In this document: positions 45,501 through 53,696 of the stretch, piece by piece
How positions within the stretch are numbered: position 1 is the first letter of the stretch
How the letters are laid out: every line of letters starts with the position of its first letter
Source of the DNA: CAYWMY01 sp046352935
Lineage (GTDB): Bacteria > Pseudomonadota > Gammaproteobacteria > Steroidobacterales > Steroidobacteraceae
Length of the DNA stretch: 64,000 nucleotides
NCBI GenBank assembly: GCA_046352935.1
Contig: JAXMGR010000002.1
Coordinates: 1 to 64,000 of the forward strand
Reading direction: 5' to 3'
The notes under the pieces: model-generated
Seen by the model: the letters and a program-made list of their open reading frames with translations, nothing else
Database searches by the model: none
What the model was told of the DNA's origin: nothing
Program-made: the position numbers and the translations under genes

Positions 45501-48167
45501 CACGCCGGCATCGGGCGCCACGGTCAACAGGCCCGCGTCGAGCAGGTACTCCATGTCGACGTCGAGTTCGCCCCGCGTGGCGAAGCGCCGTGCAGGCACC
45601 GCGAACTCGATGGGCAGGCGCAGCATCGACGGCCACAGGCGGTCGTTGTCGTTCCGCCAGGCGAGTCGCTTCGTGCCGCGGATCGTGATGGCGTCGCCAT
45701 CGGAGTCTTCGCGGGGTCTCAGCGTGAGGTCGTACGCGAACTCGCGGTAGGTCGCGTGCATGAGCGCCACCTGCCAGAAGGCCCGCAGTCCCGCGACCAC
45801 ACCCACGCGCTCCACGGAGACGCCCTCGGCACGCTGGCGGAAGAGCAGGCTCCAGAACGAATCGCGGCGCGCGAAATAGGCGAAGAGCGCGGCCACCCCG
45901 CGTGCGATGCGACGCAGCCAGCCCGGCTCGTCCGCCGCCATGATCGTGACGGTACCGCCGCCCGTCGCGACGAGGCGCGCGTTCGCGAGGTGCGCCTCCG
46001 GGAAACCGTAGGTCTGCATGCGGCGGGTGTCCGCGGCGGACACCGGGTTCTCGTAGAGCTTCGCGACGAGGCGCACGGGCCGCTCGCCGGAAACGAGTCC
46101 GTCGGTGTCGGCCGGTTCGGTCGCCACCCGCAGGATCAGGCCGTCCGTCTCGAACCAGCGGGCGCTCCCGGGGAACGCGGCCGCGAGCCGGGCCATGGCG
46201 GTCTCATCGGTACGCGCGAGCGCACCGAGCAGCTGTTCGCGGATGACGATCGCGCCCTTCTCGACGCCGCGCTCCTGCCAGGGAACGAAGAGCGGCTGCC
46301 GCGGCTCCGGCGATGCCGGCACGGCACCCGGCGCGAGTTCCTCCGCGACTGCCGAGCTCGCGCGCCAGGCGAGTGCCGCGATGGTCAGGAACGGGTTCAC
46401 ACCGAGCGCGTCCGGCACGATCGCGCCGTCCAGCACGTACAGGCCCTCGTGCACCGAGTCGCCGTCACCACGGAACACGCGCCCGCGGTGATCGACCACG
46501 CCGTCGCGGCCCGAATCCCCCATCGGGCAGCCACCCAGCGGGTGCACCGTCACGAGGCGCCCGCCCGGGAGCGTGCCGCTCATCGCGGCACCGGCCGTCG
46601 CGGAGAGCAGCCGCCAGCCCGGGCTCGGCACGAACTGCCCGCCACGCAGACCGCCGCGCCGGTCGAGACGACGGAACGCCGCGTCGATGCCCGCGATCAC
46701 TCCGGCTTCCCCCGCCAGCCAGACGGGCACGATCCCGCCCGCGTCATCGGCGCTCCGTCCGGGCTCGAACCGCAGGCTGCCCTGCGCGCCGTCGCGGCCC
46801 ATGACGAGGAACACCTGGCTGTGCTCGATCGCGCCCGGCTGCGTCGCGAGCGGATCGCGGCCGCGTCCGGGCCCGCGGAACCACGCCGGCAGGCGGTTGC
46901 TGCCGATGCGGCCGAGCTGGGCCGCCGTGGTCACGGCTTCGCCGATCAGGCGGACTGCCCCGGCCGGCAGCGCTCCTTCCTCGATGGTGTAGCGCGCGTC
47001 GCCGCCACCCGGCACGCTGCCCCGTGCGACGGCCGTGATGGTCGGCCCGCAGTCGGCGGGGCGGCTCCAGTCGCGTGCGCCGGTCGCGGACACACGCTCG
47101 CGCTCGCCGAAACTCATGGCGACGAAATCGCCGTTCGTCGAGAAGCGCCGGCCCAGCCGCGAGGACAGGCTCATCAGCGGATGCCGTGCGGAGCGCGCGA
47201 GGATGTCCGTCGAACCCAGCGTTCCCGCGGCGAGGATCACGTGGTCGGCATCGATGAAGAACGGTCCGGCGGCATGGGCCTGGGTCTCGCGGCTCACGGG
47301 CTCGAAACGGATGCGCCAGCGCGGCCCGGATGCGCCGGCCGGCGCGGGATGCGGCTCGACGGTGAGCACGCGCGCCCCCGTGCAGAACTTCACGCCCGCT
47401 GCGTGCGCCGCGGGGATCAGGTTCATCGCGAGCGTGTTCTTCGCACCGACGTTGCAGCCCGTGATGCAGTTGCCGCAGTTCGTGCAGGCGGGCTGGAAGA
47501 TGCCGTGCACGTTGCGCCGCGGCCGGCCCGGCTCCCCCAGCGTGACCGCGACGGGCGCCGGCCGCGCCTCGAGCCCGAGCGCCTGCGCCGTGTGACAGAA
47601 CGCGCGGTGCTTGTCGAGGTCGGCGAGCGGGGCGCACTCGGCCTCCGTGGCGACGCCGAGCAGGCGCGTGACGGTATCGTAGGCCCGGCCGAGCGCGCCT
47701 TCCCCGTCCTCGCGCATCTCGCGCCGGATGGCCTCGGGCCAGGCGGGCGACGCGAACACGGCGGGTTCCGGCCGGAGCGCGACGTTGGCGTTGATGAGGG
47801 AAGTCCCGCCGAGGCCCGCCCCCACGAGCACGTCCACGCCGTCACCGGCGTGCACGTCGAACAGTGCATCACCCCCGCCCGCACCACCTGCGCCCGGCGC
47901 CGAGACCTGCACGTGGCTCGCAAGGTCCTCGATACGCTCCGGGAATTCCCCGGGCGCATATTCGCGGCCGCGTTCGAGGACGACGATGCCGTAGGTGCGG
48001 TCCACCGGGGCCTTGTTGAGCTGTCGCGACAGGCGGTACGCTGCGACGGACCCGCCATAGCCCGAGCCGATGATCACCACGCGCGCGGTGGCGACGGATG
48101 CGCCAGCGGGGCTGCCGCTGCCCTGCGCGATGAGGGACTCGACCGGATCGGAGTAATGGAACGTCAT
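42588..48167 (-). CDS. Giant fusion: GMC/cholesterol-oxidase-like flavoprotein, alpha/beta hydrolase and PhoD-like metallophosphatase
   Basis: An uninterrupted 1859-residue frame. Residues about 28-620 form a GMC/cholesterol-oxidase-like domain: FAD loop IGSGYGGSVAA, GAGLGGTSLINANV, a cysteine cluster CTNCGNCITGC (228-238) and VHPLGGCPMG with the active-site-type His. Residues 630-950 link the parts and resemble the extra domain of GMC-hydrolase fusions. Residues about 960-1310 are an alpha/beta hydrolase: VHGLAQGS, nucleophile elbow AHCVGA with Cys1059, acid in HGDESD, and His in GFGHMD. Residues about 1475-1859 are PhoD-like: VGSCHYPG, IGDQIYAD, VDDHEFADN and GGDLHLS give the metal ligands. 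No signal peptide, so probably cytoplasmic. Sterol or lipid-like substrates are a guess from the first two domains. Confidence 0.88.
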   Translation of the reverse strand: MTFHYSDPVESLIAQGSGSPAGASVATARVVIIGSGYGGSVAAYRLSRQLNKAPVDRTYGIVVLERGREYAPGEFPERIEDLASHVQVSAPGAGGAGGGDALFDVHAGDGVDVLVGAGLGGTSLINANVALRPEPAVFASPAWPEAIRREMREDGEGALGRAYDTVTRLLGVATEAECAPLADLDKHRAFCHTAQALGLEARPAPVAVTLGEPGRPRRNVHGIFQPACTNCGNCITGCNVGAKNTLAMNLIPAAHAAGVKFCTGARVLTVEPHPAPAGASGPRWRIRFEPVSRETQAHAAGPFFIDADHVILAAGTLGSTDILARSARHPLMSLSSRLGRRFSTNGDFVAMSFGERERVSATGARDWSRPADCGPTITAVARGSVPGGGDARYTIEEGALPAGAVRLIGEAVTTAAQLGRIGSNRLPAWFRGPGRGRDPLATQPGAIEHSQVFLVMGRDGAQGSLRFEPGRSADDAGGIVPVWLAGEAGVIAGIDAAFRRLDRRGGLRGGQFVPSPGWRLLSATAGAAMSGTLPGGRLVTVHPLGGCPMGDSGRDGVVDHRGRVFRGDGDSVHEGLYVLDGAIVPDALGVNPFLTIAALAWRASSAVAEELAPGAVPASPEPRQPLFVPWQERGVEKGAIVIREQLLGALARTDETAMARLAAAFPGSARWFETDGLILRVATEPADTDGLVSGERPVRLVAKLYENPVSAADTRRMQTYGFPEAHLANARLVATGGGTVTIMAADEPGWLRRIARGVAALFAYFARRDSFWSLLFRQRAEGVSVERVGVVAGLRAFWQVALMHATYREFAYDLTLRPREDSDGDAITIRGTKRLAWRNDNDRLWPSMLRLPIEFAVPARRFATRGELDVDMEYLLDAGLLTVAPDAGVAPGVIESFALGGHFGRSILQVGFWEFGAPDYPEALPAPQPLPPAAIAGVAATTHGFAVPLRAGSDTLRLTLTRYGGNAAGEPVLLVHGLAQGSLIYAHTALGTSMARHFIDAGFDVWLLDCRLSNRFDERVVPYDGWTIDEIGAHDLPLAVHEIRRLRGDGRPVHVFAHCVGATAVAMAILDGHLDRRHLASVVLNAIHPWTIPSPANRVRAKLGVFFRDWLDDEFFDPMVPSRDRAGLAQSLLDRVAFSAARIGEDGREHPLRDDAARSCAICDRMTFLYGRMWQHGNVRAVHGHWRDLVGRAPSAVQRHLYYMLIHGRVLDHRGVNRYLTDDGVRRWRGIRTLFMHGDESDVFNAHSASRSAWRLHSALNGNGAGAEAAAPGTPVRLRRVPGFGHMDVILADTAAEHSFRYVEAFFRGEFDGGNTSSADAALRLDDYGPRDDPHYRPAESPETGPVLRAARIERGRLRLRYWAEAPGMNTSPPDDVEFEQPGRIVAEIHPDGVEPAYFWIDVDCRPEDYRLPKLTFPVDEGGPPFAAGSATAPGGFLTTRARPPARFAFQDEAPAAPPPWLARLVRRAAGEPVRDCHFLVGSCHYPGTPFDREFAHRAFEGMGRLLARPSFLCDALFMIGDQIYADATAGLLDPVAWRDRYLLRYREAFDAKAVQQVLQSLPVHFAVDDHEFADNYAGIEATRPSGPHRPRDEDWRTQAIRGGRLGPEEFAFALGAARSYMSSAREAVPVGDGPVGPTGLWYALDEGELGCPAFVLDTRSERRRAEPGVAARLMRPEQLDALLAWLDRWSGDPRPKFIFAGSVILPLSTEAQAPGAWLREDGLAGYPQELRRILAHIVERDIRGIVFLGGDLHLSCIVSMELQLPGFAPVRATQVVASGLYAPLAVANVGKRSIDWDREQTLEIGGCRVVSRPTLLTQSTSHFVRVSAVRESAGAGWTLRAEAYDHTAALLRSVEQEI

Positions 48168-48241
48168 GGCGGATCGTCCTGCGGAAGTGGCGGGTACCGA
48201 CGGGCCCGGCGCCGCGGAAGCGAAGCCGGGTGGTGATGATT

Positions 48242-49687
48242 ATGGATGCGTCGTCCACGGATTCCGGGGTGGTCCTCCCCCCCGACGAGGAGCGCGAGGC
48301 CGCGATCGCGCTCGCGATCCTGCGGGGATCGGTGGAATCGCGCTGCCGCCAGGCACCGGTCGCATTCCTCGCGATGCTGCTGAACGCGATCGCGAGCGTG
48401 CTGCTGATCGGGCGCGGCATTCATCTCGTGGCGGTCTCCGTCTGGCTCTCGACGACGACCATCCTGATGCTCCTGCGCTACCGCATCGCGGTACTCGCGC
48501 GCCGCGAGCTCGACGGGCCGCACGAAGCCGTCCTGCGCTTCGATGCGTACTTCCGCCTCGCCAGTATCACGAGCCAGACGGTCACGGGTGCCGGCATCTG
48601 GATCGTGTTCGGCAACGACCATGTCGTCGCCGCCTACATGATGACGGTGCTGATCTCGCTGTACGGCGTCGGCGCCATGACGAACCTCGCGCACGACTAT
48701 CGCTCGCTCCGGCTGACGCTTCCTCTGCTCATGGGCCAGATCGTGCTGTTCTGGCTGCTGGCCGGTGGCGAGGGATACGCGCTCGCGGTGATCGTCACGG
48801 GCCTCACGGTCATGATGATGTCGGGGGGACGCCGCTCGCAGGGTATCTTCGACAGCAGCATCCGCATCCGCTACGAGAAGGACGAACTGCTCCTCGAGCT
48901 CGACGAGGAGCGGCGCACGGCGCTCGACGCCCTGCGCCAGGCCGAGGAGGCCAACCGGTCCAAGACCTTCTTCATGGCGGCGGCGAGTCATGACCTGCGC
49001 CAGCCGCTGTACGCGGCCAACCTGCTGAACAACGCCCTCGCGATGCATCCGCTGCCGCCGCCCGCGCAGCGCCTCGTCGAGCAGCAGGGCAAGGCGCTGG
49101 CCTCGGCGGGCGCGCTGTTCGACGACCTGCTCGACCTGTCCCGCTTCGAGTCGGGCAGCATCCTGCCGGCCATCGGCGTCGTGAACCTCGGCGAACTGAT
49201 GCAGCAGATCGAGGCCGAATTCCGGCCGCAGTGCGCGGAGAAAGGGCTCATGCTCACGGTCGACGCCGCGCCCTGCGCCGTCGTCTCGGACTACGACCTG
49301 CTCGCGCGGCTGGTCCGCAACCTCATGAGCAATGCCGTGCGCTACACGGAGCAGGGCCACATCCTGCTCCACCTCGCCCGCGACGACGGCCACGCCTGCC
49401 TGGAGGTCGCGGACACCGGGCGCGGCATCGCGAGCGAGGACCACGACCGCATATTCGATGCCTTCCAGCAGGGTTCCCCCGCGCGCGAGCCGGGCGGCCG
49501 CGGCGTCGGCCTCGGGCTCGCCATCGTGCGCTACATCGCCAGACTGCTCCATCACGCGCTGGAGCTCGAGTCCGCCCCGGGCAAGGGCACACGCGTGCGG
49601 TTGCGGCTGCCGCTGGCACCCGCACGGGCCGGCGCGGCCCCAACGGACGCCGCTACAGCAACCCCATTTCCCGGGCGCGCAGGATGA
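48242..49687 (+). CDS. Membrane sensor histidine kinase
   Basis: A 481-residue kinase. Five or six membrane helices fill residues about 40-195 with no large periplasmic sensor domain, followed by a short coiled coil. HisKA has the phosphoacceptor His250 in ASHDLRQPLYA. The HATPase_c domain has N box NLMSNAVRYT, G1 DTGRGI and G2 GVGLGLAIV. The ATG at 48242 is chosen because GGTGAT lies four bases upstream; GTG 48230 and ATG 48236 are in frame. It diverges from the giant fusion gene across a short gap. Its 3' end overlaps the convergent response-regulator gene by 35 bases. Signal unknown. Confidence 0.9.
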   Translation: MDASSTDSGVVLPPDEEREAAIALAILRGSVESRCRQAPVAFLAMLLNAIASVLLIGRGIHLVAVSVWLSTTTILMLLRYRIAVLARRELDGPHEAVLRFDAYFRLASITSQTVTGAGIWIVFGNDHVVAAYMMTVLISLYGVGAMTNLAHDYRSLRLTLPLLMGQIVLFWLLAGGEGYALAVIVTGLTVMMMSGGRRSQGIFDSSIRIRYEKDELLLELDEERRTALDALRQAEEANRSKTFFMAAASHDLRQPLYAANLLNNALAMHPLPPPAQRLVEQQGKALASAGALFDDLLDLSRFESGSILPAIGVVNLGELMQQIEAEFRPQCAEKGLMLTVDAAPCAVVSDYDLLARLVRNLMSNAVRYTEQGHILLHLARDDGHACLEVADTGRGIASEDHDRIFDAFQQGSPAREPGGRGVGLGLAIVRYIARLLHHALELESAPGKGTRVRLRLPLAPARAGAAPTDAATATPFPGRAG

Positions 49688-50324
49688 GCTGGGCACGGCT
49701 GCTGACCTCGAACATCCTGTAGACCATGGCCAGGTGGGCCTTGACCGTGCCGGCCGCCATGTCGAGGCGCTGACCGATGTGCTTGTTGGTCAGGCCCTGC
49801 AGCACGTACATCAGCACCTCGCGCTGGCGCGGCGACAGGTCGGGCACGCGACCGCGGACCGCCACCGGTTGCCCGCCCCCGGCGGGCTGAGGCTCGAAGC
49901 CCAGCATGCGCACGGCCTGTGGCGGGATGTAGATGCCGCCGGCCAGAACCACCCGGATGGCGTTGATGACCACGCTCATCGGGGAGTTCTTCGAGATGAA
50001 ACCCTGCACGCCGTGCTCGAAGGCCTCGGCCACCGTGGCGCTGGATTCGTCGCCGGAAAAGATCACGACCGGCATCTCCGGGCAATGCTCCCGGACCTGC
50101 TGCATCGCCTCGAGCCCGTGAGTATCCCCGAGGTGCAGGTCGAGCAGGATGAGGTCGTAGGGCCGGACTCCCTTCAGGCGGGGCAGTGCCGCGGCCAGCG
50201 AGTTCTCCTTGTCCACGCCGTCGAACACCCGCATGACCACGAGCGCCGTGCTGAGGGCATCCGTGATGATGGGGTGGTCGTCGACGATCAGGGCCCGCCG
50301 GCCGGCCGGAGGGTTGTCGGTCAT
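49653..50324 (-). CDS. NarL/FixJ-type response regulator
   Basis: A 223-residue two-component regulator. The receiver domain (about 10-130) has the acidic pair in IVDDHP, phosphoacceptor Asp62 in LILLDLHLGD, and the SKNS lysine near residue 113. A LuxR-type DNA-binding domain (about 155-217) has LSPRQREVLMYVLQGLTNKHIGQRL and TVKAHLAMVYRMF. The ATG at 50324 starts directly before the receiver; an in-frame ATG at 50393 would add 23 residues with no ribosome site. It faces the kinase gene tail to tail, an unusual arrangement for a cognate pair. Its promoter region holds the palindrome at 50422-50441. Confidence 0.9.
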   Translation of the reverse strand: MTDNPPAGRRALIVDDHPIITDALSTALVVMRVFDGVDKENSLAAALPRLKGVRPYDLILLDLHLGDTHGLEAMQQVREHCPEMPVVIFSGDESSATVAEAFEHGVQGFISKNSPMSVVINAIRVVLAGGIYIPPQAVRMLGFEPQPAGGGQPVAVRGRVPDLSPRQREVLMYVLQGLTNKHIGQRLDMAAGTVKAHLAMVYRMFEVSSRAQLILRAREMGLL

Positions 50325-50421
50325 GCTTGCCGCCCGGAGTGATTGTTCTTCGTCCCTGCCGTCAGTGTCCGGAGACCCACGGCGACCCGTCAAGCCCGAC
50401 CGCCGCCGGCGGACGGCCGGC

Positions 50422-50441
50422 GCCTAAACTTTGGTTTAGGC
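50422..50441. promoter_or_regulatory. Perfect 20-bp inverted repeat, probable operator
   Basis: GCCTAAAC (50422-50429) and its exact complement GTTTAGGC (50434-50441) flank TTTG. It lies in the 187-base divergent region between the response regulator (start 50324) and the LuxR-type regulator (start 50512). Arm length and dyad spacing fit a dimeric helix-turn-helix protein such as either neighbour. Confidence 0.6.
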
Positions 50442-50511
50442 CATTCGGCCGATATCCAATCCGCACCCCTGCGCGGAGACTCCGACCATCGCCCTGGGAT
50501 TGTCGACGGCC

Positions 50512-51255
50512 ATGCAGAGTCACCGGCTGAGCAGTGTTCGTCGTCCCACCGACCCGGACCGGGTCGTGCCCGTGCCCGCCGTCGGGATCGTTGCCCGGCC
50601 GCTGCCGGCCGGGCCCGCGCTCGACTTCGAGCCCCTCTGGGATCGCCTCAACGACCGGCTGCCCGGCGCAGTGGTCGTCATCGACCGCGACGGTGGCGTG
50701 GTGCTCGAAAACCGCGCGGCACGCCAGCTCGCAGGGCTCGCCTCCGTGCTGCAGCGCCGGGCGGGTCGACTCTGGCTGCCCGTTGCCCGCCGCTATCTGG
50801 ATCACACGTTCCTGCTCGAGCAGTCGCTCCTCGCCGGCACGCCCCCGGCGGGGACCGTGTCGGTGCGCCTGCCGGACGACGGCGCCGCCGGACCCGTGTT
50901 CGTCGAGGCGCGCGGCCTGGGGCCCGAGACCGGTGCATCGCCGGTCCCGGAAGGCCATTTCTGGCTGTTGACCCTGTACAGCCCCGCCACCAGCCCCTGC
51001 CCGTCGCTCGACGCCCTGCAGCGGCTGCTCGCCCTGACCCGTGCGGAGGCGCTCCTGGTCCAGGCGCTGTTCGCGGGCTGCAGCCTGTCGGCGGCCGCCG
51101 TGACACTCCACGTCAGCCGCGAGACCGCGAAGACGCAGCTCAGCTGCATCTTCCGCAAGTGCCGCGTGAAGTCGCAGGCCCAGCTGACGCGCCTGGTTGC
51201 GGGCGGACCGTTCTTCAGCGATCCCGCGGGCGGGAATCAGCCCGGTCTCAGCTGA
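50512..51255 (+). CDS. LuxR-type helix-turn-helix regulator with PAS-like N terminus
   Basis: A 247-residue regulator. The N-terminal part (about 45-100) has the PAS-like segment LPGAVVVIDRDGGVVLENRAARQL. The C-terminal 60 residues form a LuxR-type HTH: LTRAEALLVQALFAGCSLSAAAVTLHVSRETAKTQLSCIFRKC. It has no receiver domain. In relatives this architecture (PAS then HTH with SRETAKTQLxxIFRK) occurs in orphan regulators. A TTG at 50500 is an alternative start. It diverges from the response regulator across the 20-bp palindrome and its 3' end overlaps the convergent proA by 19 bases. Confidence 0.82.
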   Translation: MQSHRLSSVRRPTDPDRVVPVPAVGIVARPLPAGPALDFEPLWDRLNDRLPGAVVVIDRDGGVVLENRAARQLAGLASVLQRRAGRLWLPVARRYLDHTFLLEQSLLAGTPPAGTVSVRLPDDGAAGPVFVEARGLGPETGASPVPEGHFWLLTLYSPATSPCPSLDALQRLLALTRAEALLVQALFAGCSLSAAAVTLHVSRETAKTQLSCIFRKCRVKSQAQLTRLVAGGPFFSDPAGGNQPGLS

Positions 51256-52520
51256 CCGCTGCCGCGCACCACGTACTTGTAGCTCGTGAGCTGTTCCACG
51301 CCCACGGGACCGCGGGCATGGAACTTGTCCGTGGAAATGCCGATCTCGGCGCCCATGCCGAACTCGCCACCGTCCGCGAACTGCGTCGAGGCGTTGTGCA
51401 GCACGATGGCGCTGTCGACGCGGGCCAGGAAGCGGTCCGCGGCGGCCGGGTCCTCGGTGACGATGGACTCGGTGTGCGCGGAGCCGTATTTCTCGATGTG
51501 CGCCGCCGCGTCGTCGACGCCGTCGACGACCTTCGCCGCGATGATCGAATCCAGGTATTCCGTATACCAGTCGTCCTCGGTCGCGGGCTTCACGCGCGGA
51601 TCGGCCTTCTGCACCGTCTCGTCGCCGCGCACCTCGCAGCCCGCGTCGAGGAGGTCCTTCACGACCGGCCCGAGGTGCGTCGCGACGCAGGCGCGGTCGA
51701 CGAGCAGCGTCTCGGCCGCGCCGCAGATGCCGGTACGCCTGAGCTTCGCGTTCTTCACGATCGCGCGCGCCATGTTCACGTCGGCCTGCGCGTGCACGTA
51801 GACGTGGCAGTTGCCCTCGAGGTGGCCGATGACCGGCACGCGCGCATCCTGCTGCACGCGCTGGATCAGGCTCTTGCCGCCGCGCGGCACGATCACGTCG
51901 ACGTAGTCCGCCATGCCCTTCAGCAGGTAGCCCACGGCCTCGCGGTCGGTCGTCGGCACCATCTGGATCGCGGTGAGCGGCAGACCGGCCGCCTCGAGGC
52001 CCTCCACCAGGCAGGCGTGGATCGCACGGCTGGAATGCCAGCTCTCCGAACCGCCGCGCAGGATCACGGCGTTGCCGGACTTCAGACACAGCGCGCCCGC
52101 GTCTGCGGTCACGTTCGGCCGGCTCTCGTAGATGATGCCGATGACGCCGAGCGGCACGCGCACGCGCTGGATCAGCATGCCGTTCGGCCGGCGCCACTCT
52201 GCCAGCACGCCGCCCACCGGATCCGGCAGCGCGACGATGTCGTCGATGCCCTTCGCCATGGCCTCGACGCGCTTCGGATCCAGCGCGAGCCGGTCCAGCA
52301 TCGCCGCGGCCAGGTTCCTGGCGCGTGCCGCGGCCATGTCCTCGCCGTTCGCGGCGATGATCTCCGCGGCACGGCGCCGGATCGCCGCCGCCGCCGCCGT
52401 CAGCGCGCGATCCTTCTGCACCGTCGTCGCACGCGCGAGCAACCGCTCCGCCGCAACGGCCTCGCGGCCGATGCGGTCCATGATCCCGCCGATGTCCTCC
52501 GCCGTCGCCGCCGTACTCAT
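51237..52520 (-). CDS. proA: Gamma-glutamyl phosphate reductase
   Basis: A 427-residue NADPH-dependent enzyme that reduces gamma-glutamyl phosphate to the semialdehyde in proline synthesis. Typical segments are RVPLGVIGIIYESRPNVTADAGALCLKSGNAVILRGGSE (about 108-146), the catalytic Cys in RRTGICGAAETLLVD (about 247-261), and EFGMGAEIGISTDKFHARGPVG near the C terminus. The start at 52520 gives the usual length; upstream in-frame sequence belongs to proB's region. It follows proB by 14 bases, so both steps of the pathway are co-transcribed. Confidence 0.96.
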   Translation of the reverse strand: MSTAATAEDIGGIMDRIGREAVAAERLLARATTVQKDRALTAAAAAIRRRAAEIIAANGEDMAAARARNLAAAMLDRLALDPKRVEAMAKGIDDIVALPDPVGGVLAEWRRPNGMLIQRVRVPLGVIGIIYESRPNVTADAGALCLKSGNAVILRGGSESWHSSRAIHACLVEGLEAAGLPLTAIQMVPTTDREAVGYLLKGMADYVDVIVPRGGKSLIQRVQQDARVPVIGHLEGNCHVYVHAQADVNMARAIVKNAKLRRTGICGAAETLLVDRACVATHLGPVVKDLLDAGCEVRGDETVQKADPRVKPATEDDWYTEYLDSIIAAKVVDGVDDAAAHIEKYGSAHTESIVTEDPAAADRFLARVDSAIVLHNASTQFADGGEFGMGAEIGISTDKFHARGPVGVEQLTSYKYVVRGSGQLRPG

Positions 52521-52534
52521 GCGCTCGATTGCCC

Positions 52535-53686
52535 TCAGTTGTGCGCCCGGGTCATGACGAGGTCGTCGCGGTGGATCATCTCGTCGCGCCCGCGGTATCC
52601 GAGCAGCGCCTCGATCTCGCCGCTCCTGCGACCGAGGATACGCGCCGCGTCGACGCTCGAATAGGCCGACAGGCCGCGCGCGAGTTCGCGACCGTCCGCG
52701 TCGATCACGCGCACCGCGTCGCCACGGCCGAACTCCCCCTGCACGGCCGTGACGCCGGCCGGCAGCAGGCTCTTGCCACGTTCGAGTGCGCCGGCGGCGC
52801 CGGCATCGACCACGAACCCGCCGAGCGGCTTCAGCGCGCCGGCGATCCACTGCTTGCGCACCGCGAGCGGCGTCGTCGACGCGACGAACCAGGTGGCACG
52901 CTGGCCGTCCTCGATGGCCCGGAGCGGGTGGTCGCGATGCCCGCTCGCGATGCAGAGATGGCAGCCGGCACTGACGGCGATCTTCGCAGCAACGACCTTG
53001 GTCGCCATGCCGCCCGAACCGACCGCGGAGCCCGAGCCGCCCGCCATGTCCTCGATCGCACGCGTGATCGCCGTGACCTCGGGAATGAACCGGGCCCCCG
53101 GATCGCGTCCGGGATCGCCCGTGTGGAGACCGTCCACGTCCGAGAGCAGCACCACGCAGTCCGCCGAGATCATCTGCGCCACGCGCGCGGCGAGCCGGTC
53201 GTTGTCGCCGTAGCGCAGCTCCGCGGTCGCGACCGTGTCGTTCTCGTTGATGAGCGGGATCGCACCCAGCGCGAGCAGCGTGTCGAGCGTGCTGCGCGCA
53301 TTCAGGTAGCGGTTGCGCTCCTCCGTATCGCCGAAGGTGAGCAGCAGCTGCGCGACCGAGAGCTCGTGCGCATCGAGCACCTCCTTCCAGGCGTGCGCGA
53401 GCCGGATCTGGCCCACCGCAGCGGCGGCCTGTTTCTCCTCGAGCCTGAGCCGGCCGGCCGCCAGCCCGAGGCCGCGGCGCCCGAGCGCGACGGCGCCCGA
53501 GGACACGAGGATGACCTCCTGGCCGCGACGGCGCAGCCGCGCGACGTCGCTCGCCAGCGTCTCGAGCCAGTGGCGGTTGACACGCCCCTGCTTCGCGTCG
53601 ACGAGCAGCGCCGAGCCGATCTTGACGACGATGCGCTTCGCACCGGTGAGGCGCCGCGCGCGCTGTCTGAACTCCGCCTGCGACAC
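52535..53686 (-). CDS. proB: Glutamate 5-kinase
   Basis: A 383-residue enzyme that phosphorylates glutamate in the first step of proline synthesis and is normally feedback-inhibited by proline. The amino-acid kinase domain (about 15-260) has VVKIGSALLV, VSSGAVALGR, INENDTV and LLSDVDGLHTGDP. A PUA domain (about 280-370) follows, as in E. coli ProB. The GTG at 53686 is chosen because GAGGG lies seven to eight bases upstream and the kinase fold begins soon after; an in-frame ATG at 53776 would lie inside the preceding gene. It is ten bases downstream of the acyl-CoA dehydrogenase gene. Confidence 0.94.
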   Translation of the reverse strand: MSQAEFRQRARRLTGAKRIVVKIGSALLVDAKQGRVNRHWLETLASDVARLRRRGQEVILVSSGAVALGRRGLGLAAGRLRLEEKQAAAAVGQIRLAHAWKEVLDAHELSVAQLLLTFGDTEERNRYLNARSTLDTLLALGAIPLINENDTVATAELRYGDNDRLAARVAQMISADCVVLLSDVDGLHTGDPGRDPGARFIPEVTAITRAIEDMAGGSGSAVGSGGMATKVVAAKIAVSAGCHLCIASGHRDHPLRAIEDGQRATWFVASTTPLAVRKQWIAGALKPLGGFVVDAGAAGALERGKSLLPAGVTAVQGEFGRGDAVRVIDADGRELARGLSAYSSVDAARILGRRSGEIEALLGYRGRDEMIHRDDLVMTRAHN

Positions 53687-53696
53687 CGGCCGGCCC

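Noticed and set aside
44904..48236. Plus-strand frame of about 1110 codons opposite the giant fusion gene
   Set aside because: Composition (Arg/His/Glu-rich, no motifs) is typical of an antisense shadow; the minus-strand frame has clear enzyme motifs throughout.
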